Assembly: GCA_023458875.1 (NCBI GenBank)
Contig: JAEWXO010000083.1
Location: forward strand, 18,060-82,059
Reading direction: 5' to 3'
Length of the DNA stretch: 64,000 nt
Source: Bacillota bacterium
GTDB taxonomy: Bacteria > Bacillota > Clostridia > Oscillospirales > Ruminococcaceae
Every line of letters starts with the position of its first letter. The first letter of the stretch is position 1. Below are positions 56,878 to 64,000 of the stretch, piece after piece. Made by a program: the position numbers and the translations under genes. The notes beneath the pieces were generated by a model. That model did not search any database, was not told the DNA's origin, and saw only the letters and a program-made list of their open reading frames with translations.

Positions 56878-57771
56878 TTATTTTACTTCTATTCCATATC
56901 TGTTGCAAAGTCCTTCAAGATCATCGCCTGTTCCCATTCCTACAGGATTGAAGCGCCACTCACCGTTACGGAAATACAGCTCTCCGACAACCATTGATAC
57001 GACTTCTTTATAATAATCGGTAAGCTGATACCTTACAATTTCTTTACCTGTTTTTACATCCGACAGACGTATATGGGCATTTTTCATACCGCTGAAATTA
57101 TATCCGTGCAGCTTTGCTTCATTGATTGTAACAACAAATGCTATTTTAGAAATTCTCTTATCAATTATTGATAAATTTACATCTATCTGCTCACAGTCAG
57201 CACCAAAATTTGTGCCACTGCTGCTGTCTCCTCTATGAACAACTGCATTATCAGGACTTTTAAGCTGTCCGTAAAATACTATCCATGAATCATCAGGAAC
57301 TACTTCTCTTTCATTTAACATGAATGCTTCGATATCTACATCATAGTCAACAGCCGCAGAAAAATCCCATCCTATACCCACTCTGAGATTTGTCGAGGAA
57401 GGATTATTTTTAGTCAAGCTGTATTTTTCGCCTTTTTGCAGGATTTTTTCCGCCGGAGGTAGCTGTGGCCTTTGCGGTCTGCGCGGAGCACTCGGAGCTA
57501 TAGGCTGTGTTGCACGAGTTTGTGTCGTTTGCGGTGCTCGGTTCTGTGTCGGTTGTGGTGCACGGTTCTGTGTCGGTTGTGGTACTCGGTTCTGTGCAGG
57601 CTTTTGATTTGCAGAATATGATGAAACTGTTCTGGAAGCCTTTCTTGAAACCGATTCTGTAGTCAGTCTGTTTAATTGCTGTGCAGTTGATATCCTGAAA
57701 TCATCACGTGACATTCTGTCAATACGTGTTGCCTCTGTACAGTTCATAGTAATATGTATCAACCATATCAT
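56878..57771 (-). CDS. TerD-family protein with Pro/Gln-rich N-terminal arm
   Basis: The C-terminal 180 residues form a TerD domain: SLTKNNPSSTNLRVGIGWDF, DYDVDIEAFMLNE with calcium-type acidic residues, and FGADCEQIDVNLSIID. The first 115 residues are low complexity with tandem PTQNRAPQ-type octapeptides. TerD proteins are calcium-binding factors of tellurite and other envelope stress responses. The start is uncertain: the nominal first ATG (57771) is too close to AAGAAAG, and in-frame ATGs at 57747 and 57714 lack good sites. Beginning at 57747 would remove a hydrophobic eight-residue stub. Confidence 0.85.
   Translation of the reverse strand: MIWLIHITMNCTEATRIDRMSRDDFRISTAQQLNRLTTESVSRKASRTVSSYSANQKPAQNRVPQPTQNRAPQPTQNRAPQTTQTRATQPIAPSAPRRPQRPQLPPAEKILQKGEKYSLTKNNPSSTNLRVGIGWDFSAAVDYDVDIEAFMLNEREVVPDDSWIVFYGQLKSPDNAVVHRGDSSSGTNFGADCEQIDVNLSIIDKRISKIAFVVTINEAKLHGYNFSGMKNAHIRLSDVKTGKEIVRYQLTDYYKEVVSMVVGELYFRNGEWRFNPVGMGTGDDLEGLCNRYGIEVK
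57517..57600 (-). repeat. 24-bp tandem repeat in the TerD gene
   Basis: About three and a half units of 24 bp (57541-57564 and 57565-57588 are nearly identical) encode PTQNRAPQ octapeptides. Such in-frame repeats expand and contract easily, changing arm length. Confidence 0.88.
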
Positions 57772-57853
57772 CTTCTTTCTTTTTTTATATCTGCTTCTAT
57801 AATATTTTTAAATATTGTTCTCATTATTATAAGGTATTCAAAGCTCTGTGTTG

Positions 57854-59035
57854 TTATATGTCAATCAGTAGTTTAATCCTGTTTTTAACATTTACATCAG
57901 AGCCGCTTGTATCATAGTCTACGCTCATAATCTGAACATCGGAAAACTTTCTTTGTATTGATGAGTATATACCTTTTCCGCATACATGGTTCGGCATACA
58001 CCCGAATGGCTGTATGCATAATATCTTCTTATAGCCTTTAAGAGCATAGTTACATATTTCTGCACCTATAAGCCATCCATCTCCCACTGTACATGTATAG
58101 CTTATCTTATCTCTGACATTGAGCTTGAATTTATCAAATTCGTCATCGCATCTGAAGCCTTGACTGCGGAGAGCCTCTGCCATAACTTTCTGAAGACTGC
58201 ATAAATATCTGAGTATTATTTTTCCTCCAAGACTTATTAAAGCATTTCCTTCAGACAAATGCGAATCTATGTAATATGAAATATACCATGAAAAACCGCT
58301 TATCGTCAACTCGCATTTCTGGCTGTGCAGGAATTCCTCAACGTTCAGATTTCCGATTCCACAGTATTTTACATACAGCTCACCCACAATACCAATCTTT
58401 ATCAGCTCTTTTTTATCGGTTTTTATGTTTTTAAAATCACTGATTATATAAGTATATGTTTTTTTAATCTGATTTGAAGAAAGTTTTTTTCCGGAATCAA
58501 TCTGTTTAGTCAGTATTTCCGTCCATTTCCTACAGTATTCTTCTGTCTGACCGCTTACTGTCTCATATGGCATAATCTGATTTTTAAGAATCATAAGAAG
58601 ATCGCTCAGCATGACTGCAGCTACAGCCTGTCTTATCATTAAAAGAGTGATTGAAAAATTATTGTTTTTTTCAAGTCCTTTGACATTAAGCGATATAATA
58701 GGCACATTCTGAAAGCCTGCTAATTTAAGAGCCTTGCGGATCATATGAATATAATTTGACCCACGACAGGCATCACCGGCCTGAGGGATAAGCAGATATG
58801 TATTTTGGGAATCGTATTTTCCGCTTTGCAAGGCCACTATAAGCTGACCTGTTATAAGAACAAGAGGATAACACATATCGTTATGGATGTATTTTAAACC
58901 TGTTTCTTTTATGTTATCCTCGTATCCGTTTTTAAGGATTACTATATTATATTTTTTATTTCCAAATGCATGCTCAAGCAAGGGAAAATTTGCATCAAGC
59001 ATAGCAGGTATAAGAATGGTAGGTTTTTGCTTCAT
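57854..59035 (-). CDS. DUF2229/HgdB-like 2-hydroxyacyl-CoA dehydratase-type protein, stand-alone
   Basis: The 393-residue protein matches the C-terminal part of large acyl-CoA dehydratase activase proteins. Cysteines sit where Fe-S ligands are expected: HNDMCYPLVLITGQ, QAGDACRGSNYIHM and QPFGCMPNHVCGKG. The ATPase (HgdC/BadF, ASKHA) portion usually fused or adjacent is absent. GAGGA lies 7 nt before the ATG. It is downstream of repeat copy m and upstream of TerD. A redox or dehydratase-related role is possible, but the split form suggests a partner encoded elsewhere. Confidence 0.8.
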   Translation of the reverse strand: MKQKPTILIPAMLDANFPLLEHAFGNKKYNIVILKNGYEDNIKETGLKYIHNDMCYPLVLITGQLIVALQSGKYDSQNTYLLIPQAGDACRGSNYIHMIRKALKLAGFQNVPIISLNVKGLEKNNNFSITLLMIRQAVAAVMLSDLLMILKNQIMPYETVSGQTEEYCRKWTEILTKQIDSGKKLSSNQIKKTYTYIISDFKNIKTDKKELIKIGIVGELYVKYCGIGNLNVEEFLHSQKCELTISGFSWYISYYIDSHLSEGNALISLGGKIILRYLCSLQKVMAEALRSQGFRCDDEFDKFKLNVRDKISYTCTVGDGWLIGAEICNYALKGYKKILCIQPFGCMPNHVCGKGIYSSIQRKFSDVQIMSVDYDTSGSDVNVKNRIKLLIDI

Positions 59036-59097
59036 TCTTTTGTCCTCGTCGGTTTATATTTTAATTTCTTTTTTGATAATAAATTTTATTTTAAAAT

Positions 59098-59155
59098 TCA
59101 GCAGGGGTTCTGATTCTACGGAATCAACCGGGCTTTGTGGTCGCTGCTCTGAACA
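59098..59155 (+). repeat. Dispersed hairpin repeat, copy m (truncated)
   Basis: Stem 1 is GATTC-TACG-GAATC, then AACCGGGCTTTGTGGTCGC. It ends abruptly after CTCTGAAC, 12 nt before the DUF2461 stop codon. Confidence 0.8.
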
Positions 59156-59167
59156 TTATTAAAATGA

Positions 59168-59848
59168 TTACTGGTGTATTCTGTTCATGGCGGCGGTTTC
59201 CTCGACTTTTATCATGAAATGATAGACGGGGGCGATTTTTTTGAAATCTTCTGCCACCTTTTCGGCAAGGGTATCACTGAACAGATCTTTGAACGGCATA
59301 TTCTGACAGCAGAAATATACGCTTTTTCTGTTAAGCCAGTTATACAGCTGTTCTGATTGTTCAGGATATCTGTTTTTTTTATACATTTCTCCGCTGATTT
59401 TAAAAACGTCCTGTTTTTCGTATGCATCGAGAGCAGCTACAAATGAACTGTCATTTTCGAGAATCATTTTACGATATACTTCCATGGTTCTGACATCTGT
59501 ATGATAACACCCAAAACCGTATTCGATGCCCTCAGGTGAAAATTCAAAATAAAATGACGGCAGCTCTGCATCACTTTTAGGGCGTCCCATTACGCACCAT
59601 ACGTTTTTTCTGAAAACGGATTTATCCTTTGAAAATCTTGTATCACGATAAATGCGTGATATTTTTTTAGGATTACATACTATCTGAGGATCTATCTGTT
59701 CCATTGCAGGCTGAAGCTTATTTATAAATTCTGCGCAAGGCACCTTGATATAATTTATATAATCATTTTTATGCTCCTGGTACCATGATTTGCTGTCACG
59801 GAGATGATTTTCAAACAAAAAATTCAGGGCTTTTTTCGTAAATGCCAT
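59168..59848 (-). CDS. DUF2461 domain protein
   Basis: The 226-residue protein starts AFTKKALNFLFENHLRDSKS and has KISRIYRDTRFSKDKSVFRK and YFEFSPEGIEYGFGCYHTDV, diagnostic of DUF2461 (TIGR02453). The family is common and uncharacterised. The start is the ATG at 59848 with GAGGTG 7 nt upstream; five extra codons of the longer frame have no site. It is monocistronic, flanked by repeat copies m and n. Confidence 0.9.
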   Translation of the reverse strand: MAFTKKALNFLFENHLRDSKSWYQEHKNDYINYIKVPCAEFINKLQPAMEQIDPQIVCNPKKISRIYRDTRFSKDKSVFRKNVWCVMGRPKSDAELPSFYFEFSPEGIEYGFGCYHTDVRTMEVYRKMILENDSSFVAALDAYEKQDVFKISGEMYKKNRYPEQSEQLYNWLNRKSVYFCCQNMPFKDLFSDTLAEKVAEDFKKIAPVYHFMIKVEETAAMNRIHQ

Positions 59849-60019
59849 AATCAAACACCTCATTCTTTTTGTACAAAATAAAGCGATATTGCCATATTAT
59901 TATCTTAGTACTTTTTCAGTATAATATAACAAAAAAGTTTTGTCAATTGATATGACATTTTTTGTTCCGTTGTTAAATGTTGCTATTAATATTTTATCAA
60001 TATAGTTAGGTTATTAATA

Positions 60020-60120
60020 TCGCAGGGGATTTAGATACGGTACGAGCCAACCAGGGCCTTACTGTCGAACCTTTGACCTTCGGGAATATGTCCATAACTT
60101 ATGAGTCCGGCTGTCTAACT
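60020..60120 (+). repeat. Dispersed hairpin repeat, copy n (diverged)
   Basis: It keeps CGCAGGGGATTTAGA, CAACCAGGGCCTTACTGTCG and CCTTTGACCTTCGGGAATAT, but stem 1 (GATACGGTACGAGCC) has decayed. Confidence 0.7.
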
Positions 60121-60202
60121 GGGGTTTTGGGAATATATAAATTTTCAGAAATTAATTCTATACAAAAATAATATTATGTGATATACTATACTTATTGTAA
60201 AG

Positions 60203-60305
60203 TTACTATTCAGCCACGGTTAAGTCATTAATTTTTGCCGGGATTTTGACCCGCCACGAGTCGGACGGACTTTTCGGTCGAGCCTTTGACCTTCGTGCAT
60301 AAAGG
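60203..60305 (+). repeat. Dispersed hairpin repeat, copy o, with an inverted end
   Basis: 60236-60305 holds GGGATTTTGACCC, stem 1 GACCC-GCCAC-GAGTC (one mismatch), GGACTTTTCGGTCG and CCTTTGACCTTCG. Just upstream, 60203-60216 reads TTACTATTCAGCC, the right terminus of the family in inverse orientation. Confidence 0.75.
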
Positions 60306-60371
60306 TTATCTGACAAATGATATTGAGCTTACCGGTGTTACAGCTATTAAATAAAGTGAGGTGCTTTCATT

Positions 60372-62009
60372 TTGAATGATACACAGACTTCAAAACAGCT
60401 AAAGCTTCTGAAAACCATAACACAGCATAAGGCGGCAGATAATACACCACGTGATACGGATATTTCATCTTTAGATATTCTTATGAACAAGTATCTTCCG
60501 GAGATATTATACAGACATCCTGATGTTCACGCAAAGCTTGTATTTGAGTATGAAAGATTTAAGGAATATATTAATTATACTGAGCTTGCCAAAAAAAATA
60601 TAATTACATTGGCCGGAAAATTCGGAACAGGTAAATCCTCTTTTTTCAATTCTATTTATGAGGCAGACGTACTTCCGTGTGATATTCACGCCTACACCTC
60701 AGTACCTACATATATTATATCTGAAAATTCATCATCGTCATATATGCTTAACAAATTTGATTTTCTCATACAGACGGAACATGAAAACGTTCAGGAAATC
60801 TTTAATAGCTCCAAAAAAAATGCATCTGATTTATCTGTTCCTATGGGTCATCTTATCAAAAGTGTATTGATTCATACTTCGTATAATGTATTAAAAAACA
60901 CAGCATTTCTTGATACGCCGGGATACTCGGAATTTTCAGAAAAAGATTACTGTGATAAAACCGATAAATCAATGCTTACGTTCAGGCTCAATCACAGCCA
61001 TTATATCTTATGGTTTGCTGATATAAACAACTGTTCGATATCTGAAAGCGATATCGATATTCTGAAAAAAATAAATCCCCATATTCCAAAGCTTATAATT
61101 ATAAATAAAGCTGACATTTTATCTGCATCTGAGCTTAGCCAGACAGCAGAAAAAACAAAAAAATTATTAAATTCACGCTCTGTACCGTATATAGATATAC
61201 TTACATATTCAAGCGACAGTCCTGAAAAATATGACAAATATAAAATTTTAGCATATTTTGATAGATGGAACAAAACATCTGCTGCTGATAATTTTACACA
61301 CGATTTCGGAGAAATATTTAAAACACTGAAAACAACCGAAGGAAACAAGCACATTTCAGAATTTGAAGAATTTAAAAATCAGCTTATGAGGGAAGTTGAA
61401 AAAATAAGCCGTAAAATCCACAAAACAGAAAATGTTTTTCAGGTTAATTCATCTGACGGATTTGTAGCTCTTGATTCAACAGGCACCGTAAATAATGATC
61501 AGACAGAGAATAAACCAAATGACAAGCGTACACGTAACATAGGCTTGGATATTTCAAAATTAAAATTATCAGAAATACCTGTTGCAAATCCTGAAAAGCT
61601 CTTCAGAAATTATAACGACATAAATGTTACTGACAATTCAGAATATGAAAGATATATAAATTCCGTTTCTATTATGCTTACAGATAATATGAAAAATATC
61701 GAACCGATGTTCAGCCGCACTGACGGAAGTTCTCAGTATGCAAAGGAAATTTTCAAAATAATTGCAAAGTCATTTGACGTGGATATTACTGATAATACTC
61801 CTGTATCTGAAGCTGTACCTGGCAAAAATGAAACGGATAAAAATGAAACGGATAAAAAGAACCGTTCAGGAAGCCGTTCTTCAAGAAACTCTCCGTTTAA
61901 AAAGGGAGCGGACAAGCAGAATGAAGCTCCAAAAGATATTCCCGAACAAAAACAGACAAATCATGAGCGTCCTGCTTCAAGACTGCCGAGACGAAGTCTG
62001 AATAAATAA
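60372..62009 (+). CDS. Dynamin-like / TRAFAC GTPase
   Basis: The 545-residue protein has a GTPase domain: G1 LAGKFGTGKSSFFNSI (about 79-94), G2 region around SVPTYII, G3 FLDTPGYSEF and G4 LIIINKADIL. The C-terminal 180 residues are charged, Lys/Glu/Ser-rich and repetitive (KNETDKNETDKKNRSGSRSS). Bacterial dynamin-like proteins remodel or protect membranes, but no membrane paddle is evident here. TTG start, 9 nt after GAGGTG. It is followed after 16 nt by the beta-helix gene, so the two form an operon. Confidence 0.85.
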   Translation: MNDTQTSKQLKLLKTITQHKAADNTPRDTDISSLDILMNKYLPEILYRHPDVHAKLVFEYERFKEYINYTELAKKNIITLAGKFGTGKSSFFNSIYEADVLPCDIHAYTSVPTYIISENSSSSYMLNKFDFLIQTEHENVQEIFNSSKKNASDLSVPMGHLIKSVLIHTSYNVLKNTAFLDTPGYSEFSEKDYCDKTDKSMLTFRLNHSHYILWFADINNCSISESDIDILKKINPHIPKLIIINKADILSASELSQTAEKTKKLLNSRSVPYIDILTYSSDSPEKYDKYKILAYFDRWNKTSAADNFTHDFGEIFKTLKTTEGNKHISEFEEFKNQLMREVEKISRKIHKTENVFQVNSSDGFVALDSTGTVNNDQTENKPNDKRTRNIGLDISKLKLSEIPVANPEKLFRNYNDINVTDNSEYERYINSVSIMLTDNMKNIEPMFSRTDGSSQYAKEIFKIIAKSFDVDITDNTPVSEAVPGKNETDKNETDKKNRSGSRSSRNSPFKKGADKQNEAPKDIPEQKQTNHERPASRLPRRSLNK

Positions 62010-62025
62010 AACAGGAGGAAAGTTA

Positions 62026-63219
62026 ATGGAACAAAAAGCAAAAAATTCATACAATCATTTTCATAAAATATTTTTACACGGATCTCCTATCAAGGAACAC
62101 CCTGTTGGAAAAGTAAACGAAGAGCTGAAAAGCTTATATTATGATTTTCTGTACATTACGGCAAAATATGAAAACAATGATACCGAAAATCAGCTTCATT
62201 TTCTGCAGCGGTTAATGGACGGAACCGGAGCTGTTACCGTAATTTCCGAACATATTAATAATGCTACTTCTATGAACTCCGAAAAGACCACTCAGTTTAT
62301 CAACGGATGTATCAGTATGAATCTTGAAAGCATATTTTTTATTGACTGTCTTCTGATAACATGCTCCGAAGGCAATATCAATAAAAAACAGGTGGATTAT
62401 CTTTCGGAAATGGCTGCTGCTCTCTTGCTTGACAAGCGCAGTATTCAGCTTTTATGTGAATATGCTGTTGCAATACTCGAACAAAGTACTGAAAGATACG
62501 AAAAGACAAACAAAAAGGACACCTTTGAATTATACAAAAATATCCTTTGTTATACAAAAAAATTTATTTGTGGTGCTCTAGTAAATGACAGTAATAACCT
62601 TTACCTTTATTCACTGATTCAGAGTGAACTGAATCCGAGAAAACTCCTTATGTTCAGTGAATCAGAGAGCTATAACAGCTGTGAGATTTTCAGAAAAAAT
62701 ATTATCATTGAAAATCTTAAAATAGATCTGAAAATAATGACACAGATTCATGATTTTCATATAGGATTTAACTGTGCTAAAAACATAGTTTTCAGAAGCT
62801 GCGAATTTTCATACGGAGGTAGCTTCAGATTTCATGGATGTAAAAATGTTATCATAGATGACTGCAGTTTTATAAATTTCAATAATGACGCTGTTTTTGA
62901 TCTGAACCATGACTGTGTGCTTACACTTAATAACTGTACTTTTAAAAACTGCGGATATGAAACAAACTTTGTAAGTACGACAGGCGGCATCATACGCAGT
63001 ACTAATCTAAACCGTATCAGCATCAGCAGCTGCACATTCAACCACTGTTTTTCGCAGGGTAATTTTAAAGGCGGCATCGTCAGCTTCAACAATATCATTG
63101 AAGCAAACAACTGCCAGTTTAACAACTGCAATAAAGGAACATTTTTGTTTTACAGTGATAACGGAAGCTTTAAAGGAACAAATAACGCCAGAACAGACAG
63201 CGTAGAATTAAAAGGCTGA
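62026..63219 (+). CDS. Protein with possible TerB-like N-terminus and right-handed beta-helix
   Basis: In the 397-residue protein, residues about 95-160 (FFIDCLLITCSEGNINKKQV, DYLSEMAAALLL, LLCEYAVAILEQ) resemble the helical TerB fold with its acidic EG turn. From about residue 220 the sequence becomes a parallel beta-helix: repeated NIVFRSCEFSYGGSFRFHGC, NVIIDDCSFINF, LNNCTFKNCGY units with Cys/Asn ladders. The pairing is unusual and the TerB assignment is tentative. It has AGGAGG 6 nt before the ATG and is cotranscribed with the GTPase. Confidence 0.75.
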   Translation: MEQKAKNSYNHFHKIFLHGSPIKEHPVGKVNEELKSLYYDFLYITAKYENNDTENQLHFLQRLMDGTGAVTVISEHINNATSMNSEKTTQFINGCISMNLESIFFIDCLLITCSEGNINKKQVDYLSEMAAALLLDKRSIQLLCEYAVAILEQSTERYEKTNKKDTFELYKNILCYTKKFICGALVNDSNNLYLYSLIQSELNPRKLLMFSESESYNSCEIFRKNIIIENLKIDLKIMTQIHDFHIGFNCAKNIVFRSCEFSYGGSFRFHGCKNVIIDDCSFINFNNDAVFDLNHDCVLTLNNCTFKNCGYETNFVSTTGGIIRSTNLNRISISSCTFNHCFSQGNFKGGIVSFNNIIEANNCQFNNCNKGTFLFYSDNGSFKGTNNARTDSVELKG

Positions 63220-63227
63220 TAAAAAAA

Positions 63228-63662
63228 TTATTCGAGTATTATTGTAAACGGTCCGTCATTTGTAAGACTTACCTTCATATCTGCACCGAAAACACCTGAC
63301 TCGACTACAGGGATGCTTTTTCTGCATACATCAATAAAATATTCATAAAGCTCATTTGCGGCATCGGGCTTTCCTGCATCAATAAAGCTTGGTCTGTTAC
63401 CCTTACGGCAGTCAGCGTACAGTGTAAACTGAGAAATAACAAGAATCTGGCCGCTTACATCTTTGAGTGATAAATTGATTTTGTCATTTTCATCTGAAAA
63501 TATTCTTAAATTTATTATTTTCGCTGCCAGTCTGTCAGCATCAGCCTTTGTATCCCCTTGCCCCACACCAAGGAACACCAGATATCCTTTTTCTATCTGA
63601 CCAACTGTTTCTCCATCCACCTCTACCCTTGCATCAAGTACTCTTTGCAAAACTATTTTCAA
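63228..63662 (-). CDS. dtd: D-aminoacyl-tRNA deacylase
   Basis: The 144-residue protein has the two DTD motifs: [17 protein letters not shown] (SQxTL) and [11 protein letters not shown] (NxGPxT) at the C-terminus. It removes D-amino acids or glycine from mischarged tRNA. It starts with TTG behind GAGG. It is convergent with the beta-helix gene, 8 nt from its stop. Confidence 0.95.
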   Translation of the reverse strand: MKIVLQRVLDARVEVDGETVGQIEKGYLVFLGVGQGDTKADADRLAAKIINLRIFSDENDKINLSLKDVSGQILVISQFTLYADCRKGNRPSFIDAGKPDAANELYEYFIDVCRKSIPVVESGVFGADMKVSLTNDGPFTIILE

Positions 63663-63768
63663 AACAATAACCTCTTTCTTTAAACAGATAATTTTTACTC
63701 ATAAAAATTATACCAGAAAAATCGCCTCACTTCAATGCAAACATTCAATAAATTCTTTCTATTCAGCC

Positions 63769-63858
63769 AAATCATAATGTGCTGCGGATATGTGCGCGAG
63801 GGTAAAAGGCGCGGCCGCAAAGCCCGGTCGCATCCGCAGATGCGAAACTCCTGCCCTA
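63769..63858 (-). repeat. Dispersed hairpin repeat, copy p
   Basis: On the minus strand: stem 1 is GCATC-TGCG-GATGC, a fourth compensated version, then GACCGGGCTTTGCGGCC and GCGCCTTTTACC; it ends GGCTGAATAG. Confidence 0.85.
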
Positions 63859-63978
63859 TAACCGTAGTATCAAATTATAAACTCAAACTTCGCACATCAA
63901 AAATAATTTCACATCTTGAAAATTCAAGGGTTCTCACAGTATAAAATAGCTTTTAATCGACAAACCACGTAGCATAAC

Positions 63979-63998
63979 GGAACGCATAAATGCGTTCC
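63979..63998. terminator. Hairpin at the right edge
   Basis: GGAACGCA-TAAA-TGCGTTCC is a perfect 8-bp stem. It is probably a terminator of the gene beyond the window, but any T run is cut off. Confidence 0.55.
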
Positions 63999-64000
63999 CT

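Noticed and set aside
17439..63858. CRISPR array or tRNA-like elements
   Set aside because: The repeats are kilobases apart, have no regular spacers, and the hairpins do not fit a cloverleaf.

Overview
The window looks like chromosome of a low-GC, Gram-positive anaerobe of the Ruminococcus type (Oscillospiraceae/Ruminococcaceae). The pointers are AT-rich spacers, strong GGAGG-type ribosome binding sites with frequent TTG starts, a V/A-type ATPase operon, a secreted GH18 enzyme with a type I dockerin (cellulosome-type), QueH, and the PFL/ACT gene pair. Genus level is inference. I saw no rRNA, tRNA, CRISPR array or insertion-sequence transposase.

Layout. (1) 1-14.8 kb, minus strand: a cell-surface polysaccharide island. 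It holds RmlA, RmlB, a sugar aminotransferase, a GNAT acetyltransferase, a second DegT-like protein, an ATP-grasp ligase, a GT2 glycosyltransferase, a Wzx-type flippase, a Wzy-like polymerase, a 2-hydroxyacid dehydrogenase and a partial MmgE/PrpD protein. Three decayed genes lie inside it: a 3-hydroxyacyl-CoA dehydrogenase/thiolase mosaic, a flippase tail, and a sugar epimerase. (2) 14.9-20.0 kb, plus strand: YhaN-like ATPase, lipoprotein, PIN-like protein, YfcE-like phosphoesterase, QueH. (3) 20.0-24.4 kb: L-lactate dehydrogenase and a 1010-residue Hsp70-like ATPase. (4) 24.4-33 kb, minus: a LytTR/DUF3021/ABC cassette, then a kinase, HAD phosphatase, PRTase-PELOTA, PRTase-TRSP and FAD dehydrogenase set that matches the metabolite module associated with Ter (TerD/TerB) stress systems. 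(5) 33-50.9 kb: GGDEF-EAL protein, DUF421, ABC-F, the nine-gene V-ATPase operon, the PFL/ACT pair, UPF0178, a DNA glycosylase and GlmM. (6) 51-54.5 kb: NadA, ZIP transporter, dockerin GH18. (7) 54.5-64 kb: a second Ter-flavoured region with AIM24, a TerD protein with a Pro/Gln repeat arm, a stand-alone DUF2229/HgdB-like protein, DUF2461, a dynamin-like GTPase, a possible TerB-like/beta-helix protein and Dtd.

The strongest unexplained signal is a family of about sixteen dispersed intergenic repeats of roughly 60-105 bp. Each carries a first hairpin whose arms covary between copies, followed by a GACC/GGTC/GACC module that can form mutually exclusive hairpins. Copies occur from 17.4 kb to 63.9 kb, often beside a stop codon, and none occurs in the polysaccharide island or inside the V-ATPase operon. 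The second signal is the scattered set of Ter-associated genes (nucleoside-like metabolite module, TerD, AIM24, GTPase, Hsp70-like ATPase), which may form one stress-response system.
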